Origin: an uncultured Algibacter sp.
GTDB lineage: Bacteria; Bacteroidota; Bacteroidia; Flavobacteriales; Flavobacteriaceae
Assembly (NCBI GenBank): GCA_947502405.1
Contig: CANMZT010000006.1
Coordinates: 1 to 64,000, forward strand
Direction of reading: 5' to 3'
Length of the DNA: 64,000 nucleotides
Positions 8,297-17,621 of the stretch are shown piece after piece; position 1 is the first letter of the stretch, and the number at the start of each line of letters is the position of its first letter. The notes below the pieces were generated by a model. It was not told where the DNA came from. It was given only the letters and a program-made list of their open reading frames with translations, and ran no database searches. The position numbers were made by a program, and so were the translations under genes.

Positions 8297-8878
8297 TTAT
8301 TGATTCAAAATCTTACTGTATTCTCTTGTATTTAGAAACTGACCAAAAGCAAAGAAGGCTTCATCTAATTTCTTTAAATCTTTGATATTCTGTGATTCTA
8401 TAAATGGTAAATATCTCTCGAAATAAAACTGCTCTTTAGCTTTATTATTAATTGATGTATTTGAAATATTAGACCAATTCTCTTTATGAATAAATAAAAA
8501 GGCTCTGTGTATATGCTGGTCGTAAATAGGGTATTTATTTGGTTTTATAATATGCAATAAAAATATCTTCCAAACGGCTGATATATTTCGAAACTCATTC
8601 TTAAAATACTCTATATCTAAATTAGCATCATTCTTTAAAGCATTAATAATTGAAAGTTTACTTGTAATTTTAGTGTCTAATGACTTTTGTTTTAATACAC
8701 TCAATTTCATTCCATTCTTCCACTTGTATAAGTTTTGAATATCTGTATTGGTAAGTGTTTCTTTAACTATTGATTTATTGTAAATAGCTTCATTTGAAAA
8801 AGAATATAACTTTGACCAAGCTGAAATAAAACTATTTAAGTCAGTTGCTTTATTACATTCTAAATTGATAAGATTCAT
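8297..8878 (-). CDS. Small protein resembling HhH-GPD DNA glycosylases, last gene of the hsd operon
   Basis: This 193-residue soluble protein is almost all helical. Residues 116-126 read YPIYDQHIHRA, comparable to the (F/Y)PvDxHv.R segment with the catalytic Asp in helix-hairpin-helix (HhH-GPD) DNA glycosylases; here the Asp would be D120. The Gly-rich helix-hairpin-helix and lysine of endonuclease III are not visible, so a lyase activity is not supported. The gene starts 13 nt after the stop of the PD-(D/E)XK/DUF5655 gene and is cotranscribed with the type I R-M genes. The fold assignment is my inference. The protein could act on modified DNA or serve as a regulator of the system. Confidence 0.45.
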   Translation of the reverse strand: MNLINLECNKATDLNSFISAWSKLYSFSNEAIYNKSIVKETLTNTDIQNLYKWKNGMKLSVLKQKSLDTKITSKLSIINALKNDANLDIEYFKNEFRNISAVWKIFLLHIIKPNKYPIYDQHIHRAFLFIHKENWSNISNTSINNKAKEQFYFERYLPFIESQNIKDLKKLDEAFFAFGQFLNTREYSKILNQ

Positions 8879-8891
8879 TGATGTTTAATAG

Positions 8892-9794
8892 CTAAATAGC
8901 TTGTTTTATAAGACTCATTATATATTCTAAATCGTCTGTATTCTTGATTACCAATTCATAATCTCCATTTCCCCAATGACCAATATTAGAAACATCACGC
9001 ATCAATTTTTTAGAGTCATCGAGTTCACCACTTTTTAAGTTTATCCATAGCTTAATACCACTTTTTTGAATTAATATATCACAGATGATGCGGTTACCTT
9101 TAAACGCTATTCTTTTCTTACGAGGTATTATTTCAATATCTTCTTTAAAGTTTAAAATTGTATCTCTAAAAGTTTCATATAGTTCAACAATATCATCTGT
9201 TTTATTGGCTGTATGGTCTTCTTCTGTGTAAACTTTTATCTCTTTAGTAACAGCTTGTAGTTCTGTATTACTTGAGGTAATAGGCTTTATACTTTCTGCT
9301 GACTTACTTTTCTTTATTTGATTTACGCTTATTAAATTATTCTCATAACGCTTTACTTCCCATAACTCAATAGCAATATCTTTAAAGTTAGTTGCAGTCT
9401 TTTGATTATCTGTAAAACCTGTTGAAACAAAAACGACTCTTGTTTGACTCCAATCAACATCGGTACGTTTTAAATTTTGTTTTAAAGTTTCGTTATACTC
9501 TACAATAAAGTCTGCTTTGTTTTCGAGCATTAAACTCAAATAGGTAAAACCTTGGTCAACAACACTAATATTTTTACTACGCTTATATTCAATAATTATA
9601 AAAGCATTTGATTGTGTATCGTAAGCTAAAGTGTCAATACGTTTATTTTTTATAGAGAACTCCGATTTTACTAATTGTAAATTCATTAGTTCACTCAAAT
9701 TACTTTCAAAAAGTGATTGTATCTCTTTTTCTAATTTAAAAGGCTTTTCCTTTACTGTACTTATGTCGTTTGAATGTACTTTATATAAATTCAT
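8892..9794 (-). CDS. PD-(D/E)XK nuclease-like protein with C-terminal DUF5655 domain
   Basis: This 300-residue protein has an N-terminal nuclease-like core: R52-I-D54-TLAYD followed by AFIIIE69-Y-K71-R, matching the D...ExK signature of PD-(D/E)XK enzymes. Residues about 130-150 (VVFVSTGFTDNQ and IELWEVKRYE) continue that fold. The last 100 residues (VELYETFRDTIL to SLIKQAI, with IGHWGNGDYEL) match the DUF5655 domain seen in NucS-like and predicted-transport proteins. The gene lies 24 nt after hsdR on the same strand and 13 nt before the small glycosylase-like gene, so it is probably in the hsd transcript. A DNA-targeting accessory role in restriction is plausible; substrate and partner are unknown. 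Confidence 0.7.
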   Translation of the reverse strand: MNLYKVHSNDISTVKEKPFKLEKEIQSLFESNLSELMNLQLVKSEFSIKNKRIDTLAYDTQSNAFIIIEYKRSKNISVVDQGFTYLSLMLENKADFIVEYNETLKQNLKRTDVDWSQTRVVFVSTGFTDNQKTATNFKDIAIELWEVKRYENNLISVNQIKKSKSAESIKPITSSNTELQAVTKEIKVYTEEDHTANKTDDIVELYETFRDTILNFKEDIEIIPRKKRIAFKGNRIICDILIQKSGIKLWINLKSGELDDSKKLMRDVSNIGHWGNGDYELVIKNTDDLEYIMSLIKQAI

Positions 9795-9818
9795 TAAATA
9801 CTCTTTAATTAAAAAATC

Positions 9819-12800
9819 TTAATTGATTTCACACTTATAACGTTTCCAGTACTCTTGTAACGTAGTGGTAGGCATATTACCGTTTAGTTTTTCAATTCTT
9901 CTTAATTCTCTACAAATACAGGCTATTAATGCGTTAGTCGCTTGGTCTATTTCTTTAGGTAAATACTGTTCGTCATCTAAAACATCTTCGTAATTAATAA
10001 AACACTTATTAACTCTATCCGTCATTTTAGATAAGGTAGATTGAGGAATTAAACTTTTTAATTTGATTCCTTCCTCTATATCCGCTTTATTTTCTGTGGT
10101 TGTTTTAGCTTCTTTTAATGCCTTTTTGGCTTTAATTCTATCTCTTTGACTTTGCCAAAAGTTAATTGCTTGCATTGCTCCTCGAATTAAGGATACAACG
10201 ACACTTGGTTCAAAAATAGGTGCTGGTTGCATAATAGTATTGTTTATTGGTTCAATTAATGTTCTTTCAAAATCATCACAAAGCTGATTGAGAATGTCTT
10301 TTGTCTCTCTTTTAAAGAAGTCTCCAAGGTTTTTATTGATTATTACATACTTCCTGTAAAGCCTTTCAAAATCTGAGTAGATTTCTTCTTGTGTGAATGC
10401 CGAACCATCATCAGTAATCTTAGCAATCAATCTCTTGCCTAAATTATCTGACTCTATATACTTAAAGAAACCCTCTATCTTATCTTCAAAATCCTTGATT
10501 AACTCTGCAATGGCTTCTTCTTCCTGATTTCTTTTTTCAATGACTTTAAGAATATTGTATTTATACTTATTCGGTTGTTCTGGGTCTGTAGGATTAGGAT
10601 TTTTGGTCTTGGTCTTTTTCTCTTTTTCTTCTCCTGGTGCTACAATACCAATACGATTATCAAAGTAAATCTCTACATCATCAATTATTTCATCTGGACG
10701 ATTAATCGTGTTATAAATTAAATTGTACTTTCTCCAAAACTGTAGAAATGCTTCTTCACTAAACTTAGGGTTCAGTTCTATTACGAACTCAATTAGATTT
10801 AATATTTTGAAGTAAGAGCCTATTGACTTTTTTAAGTGCTTTGCTTCTTTAGGGTTATTATTTATGTATCGCTCAAAGCCTTCTTCCATATTAAGAACTA
10901 TAGAAATATCATTGCTCCCTTTTTGATATTTCTTGAAGTCTTTGAAATGGTCACTGTAGATTGAATGGTCTTTTAGCTCCGTATAATAAACCCCTAATTT
11001 TTCTTCATCACCTAATGGGTCAAAATCGGAAACAACTACATTACTGAAATGCTCAAAAGCTGACTTTATATTCTTTACATTGACATTCTTGTATGAGAAA
11101 TCTACAATCTTACAATCATTCTTATATTTAGCTGTTCTGTTTACTCTTGATATGGTTTGTATAGCATTGATACCCTTGATTTCCTTGTCGAGGAATAATG
11201 TATGTAACTTGGGTTCATCAAATCCTGTCTGTAGCTTATCTACGACTATTATCAATCCATTCTTAGCTAATTTGAAATTTTGAAGTACTGATTTTTCACT
11301 CAAGCCATCATTTAGACTGGAACTGCTCTGATATTCTTGACTATCTGAATACACAATATAAATAGGTGCATTCTTAAAATCTTCATACTTTTTTAGTTGT
11401 GTTAAATCGTTAAAATATTTCTGAATAAAGCCTTTGTATTTGATAGCCGCTGATATTGAAGAAGCTGCTAACATTGCTTTAGCTTTTCTTCTAATGTTTG
11501 GATATACCGCTGTGACTAATCTTTGAGCTACAAACTTTGATATTGCCTCAATACGTTCTTTATTAGCATAGATTTTCTTTTTTCTAATCGCATATTTTCT
11601 ACCTTCTTCATCAATGCCTGTATCTGTATTGTCTGGAATCTCATCATAGCCATAATCATTTTCGAAACCTTCTAATTCATTATCAGGTATTTCAAAGAAC
11701 ATCTTAGCCGAAACTGGAACTATACCTTTGATTGGGTTGAGAATGTAGCCATCTTGTATGGCTTCTTTCATTGTATAACTATCAAAAGGAATCCATATCT
11801 TTTCAGCTTCTGCATACTTGTTATACTCACCAAACCTTGCTAATGTGTGGTCGCTTGGTGTAGCTGTAAAACCTACTATTAGGTTCTTTTTAGTCGCTTG
11901 TTCCTTATATGATTTGCTATTATCAAAGCTCGATTGTAATTCATCAAATACACTAACCATTTCTGAATGCTGAACACCACTTTGGCTTCTGTGTATCTCA
12001 TCAATTAAAAAAGCAATTCTTAGTTTGGATAACTTATTGGAAATATTTGATTCATCAGAATCTATTATCTCTTTTATTGAAGAGAATTTTTGAACGTTGA
12101 CTACAACTATTCTTTTATCACTGGTCAATGCTTTAATAAAGCTCTTTTTGTCTGAGGCTTCAATGAACATTCCTTTTTGAATATTCATATTGTGCATCTT
12201 ACTATCTAATTGGTCACGTAGTTGTAGCCTATCTACCACCAACATTATTTTATCATAGACATAGGCATCATTTCTTCTTAAATCTTTGAGCTGTAATGCT
12301 GTCCAACCTATGATATTGCTCTTTCCAAATCCTGCTGCATATTGCAACAGCAATGAATAGACGGTTTTGTTATTTTGGTATTTACTCCTTTTGTGAACTA
12401 ACTCTTTGATTTGTTCTTCTCCTAAGCCCCTTGCTCGTAAATCTTGTTCTAATTTGTTAAGGAAGTAATCTGGGTCATTCTCGTGCAATAGAAATTCATC
12501 TATTTTACCAATTACCTTATCTGTACCGAATTTTTGTTTCGGTCTTGGTGCTATGAGCCTACCGTCATTGTGCTTGTATTCTTTAGTTCTGCTTCCTTCT
12601 TTTTTGATTAACTCTCGTTCGATAAAGTTGTAGTAGAGGATTTCTTTTTCAATCATCCTTTTATCATAGAGAGCTTTGAAGATTTCTTCAAAGCGACCTT
12701 GTTTAGTATCGTGTTTTTCTCTTAGCGGATAAGGCTTAAAGTCTTTGAATAACTTCTTCTCGTAGGTCTCAAAATCATAACTACCTGCATTTACAGTGTT

Positions 12801-13520
12801 TTTTATCTCATCAAAATTATTGGCAATAGTTCTGATTATAAATGTCTCATTTATATCAGTTGCGGTAATATGAATTGCCTTTTCAAATATTTTTAAGAAA
12901 CTCTTTCTAATGGATTGGTTTAGGTCATTATCCTTAGCAATTTGCAAGTATTCCTGTGCTGCTGTTAGATAGTCTTTGCTTACTTTCTTTCTTCCATTTT
13001 TACGAGCATTTTGATTGTTGTAGTTACTCTTTAGTTCACTATACCCAAGGTAGATACCATTGATAAAAAAGGTAAGGTCTGGTCTGAATGAAAACAGTTG
13101 TTTATCTCTATGCTTAAATGTATAGGGTAACTCCTGAACTACTGAAAAAATATTTTGATTGAATAGTTTGTCTCCGTGAGTTTCTGTTCCGCTTGGATAA
13201 AACAAATGCAGTTTAGTGCCTTCAAAAGTTACCGACTGATTGTTATTGATAAAGATTGCCATATTCATAGACGAACTGATACGCTCATCTAAAAACTCAG
13301 TAAATGACTTTAATAGCTCTTTTTCTGAATCGAACTTTCGTAGTAGCTTTTTGTAATTTGATTTGTTTAGCTCTGTTTCTGATAGAAAGTGTTTCAAGTC
13401 TTCTATGACGAAGAAATTAGACGACACAGTATTTGCCTTGGCTTCATTATATTTAAGCCCATCAGCCCTTTTACAAAGGAAGTTGATTATATATTTATCT
13501 TGTAAGTCCAATTCTTTCAT
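9819..13520 (-). CDS. hsdR: Type I restriction enzyme, R (endonuclease/translocase) subunit
   Basis: This 1233-residue protein would cut DNA after ATP-driven translocation, together with HsdM and HsdS. An N-terminal PD-(D/E)XK nuclease site is visible (P147-D148, then E162-L-K164). The helicase motor has Walker A AAGFGKS (395-401), DEIH (507-510, Walker B), VGFTATP (motif III) and QTISRVNR (motif VI). The C-terminal third is helical and charged and should bind the methylase core. The start codon overlaps the hsdS stop by 4 nt (ATGA), showing translational coupling. The length is somewhat above the usual 1000-1100 residues. All motifs are intact, so the subunit is expected to be active. Confidence 0.95.
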   Translation of the reverse strand: MKELDLQDKYIINFLCKRADGLKYNEAKANTVSSNFFVIEDLKHFLSETELNKSNYKKLLRKFDSEKELLKSFTEFLDERISSSMNMAIFINNNQSVTFEGTKLHLFYPSGTETHGDKLFNQNIFSVVQELPYTFKHRDKQLFSFRPDLTFFINGIYLGYSELKSNYNNQNARKNGRKKVSKDYLTAAQEYLQIAKDNDLNQSIRKSFLKIFEKAIHITATDINETFIIRTIANNFDEIKNTVNAGSYDFETYEKKLFKDFKPYPLREKHDTKQGRFEEIFKALYDKRMIEKEILYYNFIERELIKKEGSRTKEYKHNDGRLIAPRPKQKFGTDKVIGKIDEFLLHENDPDYFLNKLEQDLRARGLGEEQIKELVHKRSKYQNNKTVYSLLLQYAAGFGKSNIIGWTALQLKDLRRNDAYVYDKIMLVVDRLQLRDQLDSKMHNMNIQKGMFIEASDKKSFIKALTSDKRIVVVNVQKFSSIKEIIDSDESNISNKLSKLRIAFLIDEIHRSQSGVQHSEMVSVFDELQSSFDNSKSYKEQATKKNLIVGFTATPSDHTLARFGEYNKYAEAEKIWIPFDSYTMKEAIQDGYILNPIKGIVPVSAKMFFEIPDNELEGFENDYGYDEIPDNTDTGIDEEGRKYAIRKKKIYANKERIEAISKFVAQRLVTAVYPNIRRKAKAMLAASSISAAIKYKGFIQKYFNDLTQLKKYEDFKNAPIYIVYSDSQEYQSSSSLNDGLSEKSVLQNFKLAKNGLIIVVDKLQTGFDEPKLHTLFLDKEIKGINAIQTISRVNRTAKYKNDCKIVDFSYKNVNVKNIKSAFEHFSNVVVSDFDPLGDEEKLGVYYTELKDHSIYSDHFKDFKKYQKGSNDISIVLNMEEGFERYINNNPKEAKHLKKSIGSYFKILNLIEFVIELNPKFSEEAFLQFWRKYNLIYNTINRPDEIIDDVEIYFDNRIGIVAPGEEKEKKTKTKNPNPTDPEQPNKYKYNILKVIEKRNQEEEAIAELIKDFEDKIEGFFKYIESDNLGKRLIAKITDDGSAFTQEEIYSDFERLYRKYVIINKNLGDFFKRETKDILNQLCDDFERTLIEPINNTIMQPAPIFEPSVVVSLIRGAMQAINFWQSQRDRIKAKKALKEAKTTTENKADIEEGIKLKSLIPQSTLSKMTDRVNKCFINYEDVLDDEQYLPKEIDQATNALIACICRELRRIEKLNGNMPTTTLQEYWKRYKCEIN

Positions 13521-14839
13521 TCTACTACTTTTATTTTGCCCGTAACCACATCATTGATTACCGTTTTACGAAGTTCTTTAAGGTGGTCTATTTGCTTTCC
13601 AATGTTTGTGATAATAGCATCTATAGTACTGGTCTTATCATCTAAGTATTGAGCTATTTCTGTTTGTTCAGTTTTAGTTTGCGGAATGTGAATGAAGAAG
13701 TCATTCACCTTTTCCATTTTAAGATTGATACGAGTGAAGCCCTTGCCTTCAACTATAAGCAACTGTCGATAACTATCCGACAACAATAGGTAATTGATAA
13801 AATGAGGGTTGTGCTTATCTGTTTTCAATCTGTAGCCCTTACAAAAACTATTCAAGTAAGTCTCGCCTAATTCCTTATCTAATACAGAAGATTTGCCAAT
13901 ATCTTCATAGCCTTCCGAACTCATTAAAAAGAATACGTCACCTTTACGGACTTGATTTTGATTTTCGGTTGGCTCAACTACAACTGTACCTAAATTATCT
14001 TCTGCTATGTAGGTGTTTGCAGCAATATTGGTAAATGGAATAAAACCTTTGTTATGCTCGTGGTCGTCTTGTCTAAAATCATCACCGCTCTTGCCAGACA
14101 AACCACTATATAAATTACCAATATCCTTTAATCTGTGTCTTGTCCAATGTTTAGGAATGTCAATCCCTATTTCAGAATCTTTCAACTCTGCATCTTTATT
14201 TAAGCCTTTGGTAACGGCATCATTGATTATAGATTTTCGTAACTCGGTGTAGTAGTCTATTTTCTTTTGTAATAGACTTACTTTTTTATCTATAACTTGA
14301 GTCTTGGCATCTAAGTATTGAGATATGGTTTCTTGTACATTAAGGCTTTCAGGATAAATTAATAATGTACTTCCTAATTCTTCTTTATTCAAGTGTGGCT
14401 GGGCAGCTCTTAATGAATCAACTACCAGTTGGTCATTAAATACATACTTACTAAGTAATACGTAAGATAAAAACTTAGGGTTGATTAGCCTGTCGTTAGG
14501 TGTAATTACCATATCATAACCTGATACAGAACCGATATATTTTGAAGTTATGATAGCACTATCGCCTGTATAAGCACCACTCCTCACGACTATTATTTCA
14601 TTTTTTTTGAGTATTGGATTTCTATCATAAGGTAAGTCATTTGGGTCTACGTAAATTAAATTATTTTCCGATATTTTTCCTTTAAAAATGTTCGTTGCCC
14701 TTATAATTGGCAAACCATTTTCGAGTTCTTTTGGTGGTTGCCCTAAACCATATCTGATAGCGCCAAATGATTTAATTCTATTCCAATGCCAATTGTCTGG
14801 TAAATCATACGACCATTCTATGTTTTCATTATTCATCAT
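13517..14839 (-). CDS. hsdS: Type I restriction-modification specificity subunit
   Basis: This 440-residue protein has the two-fold repeated architecture of HsdS: target-recognition domain 1 (about 1-165), a central conserved helix with QETISQYLDAKTQVIDKKV (about 168-188) and YTELRKSIINDAVTKGL, target-recognition domain 2 (about 225-395), and a matching distal helix with EIAQYLDDKTSTIDAIITNI, HLKELRKTVINDVVTGKI. The two TRDs differ in sequence, so the target should be bipartite and asymmetric. The start overlaps hsdM by 4 nt and the end overlaps hsdR by 4 nt. No inverted partial hsdS copies lie nearby, so phase-variable TRD shuffling is not indicated within the window. Confidence 0.95.
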   Translation of the reverse strand: MMNNENIEWSYDLPDNWHWNRIKSFGAIRYGLGQPPKELENGLPIIRATNIFKGKISENNLIYVDPNDLPYDRNPILKKNEIIVVRSGAYTGDSAIITSKYIGSVSGYDMVITPNDRLINPKFLSYVLLSKYVFNDQLVVDSLRAAQPHLNKEELGSTLLIYPESLNVQETISQYLDAKTQVIDKKVSLLQKKIDYYTELRKSIINDAVTKGLNKDAELKDSEIGIDIPKHWTRHRLKDIGNLYSGLSGKSGDDFRQDDHEHNKGFIPFTNIAANTYIAEDNLGTVVVEPTENQNQVRKGDVFFLMSSEGYEDIGKSSVLDKELGETYLNSFCKGYRLKTDKHNPHFINYLLLSDSYRQLLIVEGKGFTRINLKMEKVNDFFIHIPQTKTEQTEIAQYLDDKTSTIDAIITNIGKQIDHLKELRKTVINDVVTGKIKVVE

Positions 14840-16902
14840 AGGGCTAATTCGGCTTCCAGTTGTTTTAAATCTTTTTCCAAGTCTTCTATATCAGTTGTGA
14901 TTTTTGCCACACTTCTAAGTCCCTCTGGTTGGTAGAATATTTTATTAAAGTTGAGTTCTACACCTATCACATTATCTAAATATTCAAAAGGACGGCTCAC
15001 ATACTTAGCCATAAAATCAGCTATGTTTTGTGAGTTAGTGGCTTCATCTGGGCTGTATGGTATTATCTCATAATCTTTCTCCAGGTCTTTGGTCAACTCT
15101 GCTGTTATGGCTATAGACTCTCCTTTTGTTTTAGTGGCTTTTTTGTAGCTCACTTTTATATTGATTTTACCACAACCTAAGGCAGTTTCGTTTCCATCAT
15201 TTTCTATAATGGTGTTTTTGTCAGTATCGTAGTAGTAAGTAATTTCATCCGACACTACTCTAAGATTGGATTCTTTGTAGTCTATGGCAGCAATTTGAGG
15301 TTTTAGCACTTTGTCGTAATACTCTTTTAGATTATTGCAGTTTTCATCATCAAAAGAGGTAATGGTAAATTCGGTCAGTTCCTTTGTTTCCCCATCTATC
15401 TCATAGCTGACTTTTGACGGATTGAGTTTTATGGATTTCGCTTCTACGGTATCACCAGCTCTGTTGGTTTTGGTTGGCATTTCAATAGACTTGCCATCTT
15501 CATCTACATTAGTTAGTATAATAGCTTGTTTGTTGTAATAGAAGTTCCATTTGTCAAATACTTTGGCAAAGTCATTATCTTCAAAAGCGGTGAAGGCATT
15601 TACTATCAAGTTTCTGTGTTCTTGATTCATTTGCCTACGTTTCTTGCCCTTACTCTTTTTGAGTTGTTCCCAATGGTCGCTACCGTCTATGAGTATGAAT
15701 TTATCTTGTCTATCGGCTGGCTTATTCTTATTATAAATCCATAAATACGTATAGATTCCTGTATTGAAGAACTCATCTGTTGGCATTTGAATAATGGCTT
15801 CTACCCAATCTTGCTCAAAGAAGTATTTACGAATATTGCTTTCTCCACTACCTGCATCACCACTAAACAAAGTTGAGCCATTATGAACTACAACCGATAA
15901 GCCATCATCTGCTAAATGGTGCAATATGTGTTGGGTAAATAAAAACTGGCCATCAGAAATGGAAGGAAGTGCAACGAACCTTTCTGTGGTATCGTTTTTA
16001 ATATCTTTTTGATAGCCTTTCCAATCTACACCGTAAGGTGGATTGGCTACGACAATATCAAATTTCTTTTCAATGTGGAAGATTCGAGTTAAGGTATTGC
16101 CGTGGTTTATATCACTATCGTTTCTAAACCTACTTTCAATCTTAGCTAAGGCATACAAAGTATCATTCCATTCATCACCGTGGGTTTTGGTAGGTCTGTT
16201 GAATTTTTGCTGTATTTTATCTTCTACTCCAAACAATAAGTTTGCACCACCACAAGTGGGGTCATAAATGGTAAGGAACTTACCATTGTCATCAATCTTG
16301 GCGGCAATGATTTCTGTAATAAGGTCGATAATGTCTTCAGGTGTATATTGTTCCCCTGCTGTTTCTGCTGAAATATCTGCCCACTTTCTCTTGATATGTT
16401 CTTCAAGTGTGGTTATCTCAGAGTTATTAAAAGGTGTTAAGTCTATTTCACTCCACGCCTTTACGGTATCAAATAGTATGTCTTTCTTTTTGAGTAATCC
16501 TGAAATACCTGATATATCTAAAAACTTCTCTTCATCCGTACCCTTATCTACGCCTAATAAATATCTGGTCTCTGGGTCAAATGCTCTGATATAGGCATAA
16601 AAATCAACATCAAAGGTTTTATCGTTTTGACAAATGGTTTTTAACGTTTTTCCTTCTCGGATAGCATAGTCATTATAACCTAATCCTTCCAGTCGGAACA
16701 TTTCAATAAAGTCATCAATATTGTCTCTGCCAACTTCTTCTTCTAATCTATTGGCTTCACGAATGAGCCTACTCTCTACCATTACGAGAGCAAAAAAGGG
16801 CATCATATATTTTGGAAAGTCGGATTGCTTTATCCCTGCACCTATGAGTAGGTCTGCCGTTTTCCAAACGTCAGGTTCGTGTTTTAAGATATTATTGTTC
16901 AT
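14836..16902 (-). CDS. hsdM: Type I restriction-modification DNA N6-adenine methyltransferase
   Basis: This 688-residue protein carries the N6-adenine methylase fold: an N-terminal helical domain, GEQYTPEDIIDLI before the SAM motif DPTCGGANLLF (214-224), and the catalytic NPPY at 287-290 followed by GVDWKG. It methylates the adenine of the host recognition sequence together with HsdS. The length is greater than the usual 500-540 residues because of a C-terminal region (about 480-640, rich in TKTKGESIAITAEL-type beta/charged sequence) before a terminal coiled-coil (VAKITTDIEDLEKDLKQLEAELAL read in parts). The ATG directly follows the stop of the upstream XRE-type regulator with no spacer. Confidence 0.95.
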   Translation of the reverse strand: MNNNILKHEPDVWKTADLLIGAGIKQSDFPKYMMPFFALVMVESRLIREANRLEEEVGRDNIDDFIEMFRLEGLGYNDYAIREGKTLKTICQNDKTFDVDFYAYIRAFDPETRYLLGVDKGTDEEKFLDISGISGLLKKKDILFDTVKAWSEIDLTPFNNSEITTLEEHIKRKWADISAETAGEQYTPEDIIDLITEIIAAKIDDNGKFLTIYDPTCGGANLLFGVEDKIQQKFNRPTKTHGDEWNDTLYALAKIESRFRNDSDINHGNTLTRIFHIEKKFDIVVANPPYGVDWKGYQKDIKNDTTERFVALPSISDGQFLFTQHILHHLADDGLSVVVHNGSTLFSGDAGSGESNIRKYFFEQDWVEAIIQMPTDEFFNTGIYTYLWIYNKNKPADRQDKFILIDGSDHWEQLKKSKGKKRRQMNQEHRNLIVNAFTAFEDNDFAKVFDKWNFYYNKQAIILTNVDEDGKSIEMPTKTNRAGDTVEAKSIKLNPSKVSYEIDGETKELTEFTITSFDDENCNNLKEYYDKVLKPQIAAIDYKESNLRVVSDEITYYYDTDKNTIIENDGNETALGCGKINIKVSYKKATKTKGESIAITAELTKDLEKDYEIIPYSPDEATNSQNIADFMAKYVSRPFEYLDNVIGVELNFNKIFYQPEGLRSVAKITTDIEDLEKDLKQLEAELAL

Positions 16903-17214
16903 TTACTTTGTGTCCTTTTTAAAATCTGATTTGTATTTCAATCCTTCTTCTGCCAACTTCAAGGCTTGAAAAGCCTGCTTATCATTTGCTATTAATTCGA
17001 AAACTTGGTCTGCTAACCATAGTGCCATAGTACTATCGTGGTCGAGTTTAAAGATTTTGATAAGCTGTAGCACTTGTTCTCTTTTAGCTCGTCTTTCGCC
17101 TCTTTCCATTTTACTGAGATACGCAGTATCAATATCTAACTTTGCAGATAAGTGTCTGAGTAGCATTTCTTGTTCTTCTCTTTTAGACCGTATTAAGTCT
17201 CCGAATTTGTTCAT
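16903..17214 (-). CDS. XRE-family HTH regulator leading the hsd operon
   Basis: I use the ATG at 17214 (MNKFGDLIRSKREEQ), giving 103 residues. An upstream in-frame ATG at 17274 would add a hydrophobic 20-residue stretch absent from this family. The N-terminal half is a Cro/C1-type helix-turn-helix (LRHLSAKLDIDTAYLSKMERGER). Its stop is adjacent to the hsdM start, so regulator and R-M genes form one transcript. By analogy with controller proteins it probably adjusts R-M expression when the element enters a new host. No operator could be assigned with confidence upstream. Confidence 0.85.
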   Translation of the reverse strand: MNKFGDLIRSKREEQEMLLRHLSAKLDIDTAYLSKMERGERRAKREQVLQLIKIFKLDHDSTMALWLADQVFELIANDKQAFQALKLAEEGLKYKSDFKKDTK

Positions 17215-17278
17215 TTTATGCTTGTCTATAAATGATTTGTTAAAAATAGACAAATACAGCACAAAAAATAACAATCGA

Positions 17279-17572
17279 TTATAATTCTTTTTCTTGTCGC
17301 TTAAAAGGTCTATAATGAATATCCAGTAACCGTTCTATATCACTCACTTTATAGTATATTTTATTCTCAATTTGTGAGTAGGCTATGATGCCCTTATTAC
17401 GCCAGTTTTGTGCTGTACTACTACTTATATTCATTAATTGTAAAAAGTCTGCATTATCGATGAGTTGTGCTTTTAATGCTGTCTTTTTAATGGTAGCTAA
17501 TTCTTTTGTAAGCTTTTCTAATCGTTGCTCTATTGCTTTGAGCCTTTCTTTATGTGGGTGCTGTAATTCCAT
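17279..17572 (-). CDS. Small HTH protein (MerR/excisionase-like) of the element
   Basis: This 97-residue protein has a coiled-coil N terminus (KERLKAIEQRLEKLTKEL) followed by a winged HTH-type segment, ADFLQLMNISSSTAQNWRNKG, IIAYSQIENKIYYKVSDIERLL, like the helix-turn-helix domains of Bacteroidota integrative elements. It probably binds DNA to regulate the element or to assist excision. It lies 65 bp upstream of the hsd regulator and 49 bp downstream of the Rep-like gene on the same strand. It resembles the 99-aa HTH protein at 18526-18825 in plan (coiled coil, then HTH), so the two may be distant paralogues or a heteromeric pair. Confidence 0.75.
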   Translation of the reverse strand: MELQHPHKERLKAIEQRLEKLTKELATIKKTALKAQLIDNADFLQLMNISSSTAQNWRNKGIIAYSQIENKIYYKVSDIERLLDIHYRPFKRQEKEL

Positions 17573-17621
17573 AGCTTTTATTTTTACCCTTGTTTTAGGG
17601 TATATTACAAGTTGTAAAACC

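Noticed and set aside
13517-14839. Phase-variable hsdS by inversion
   Set aside because: No second or partial hsdS, no inverted TRD repeats and no recombinase next to hsdS are seen. The integrase is 5 kb away and fits att recombination.
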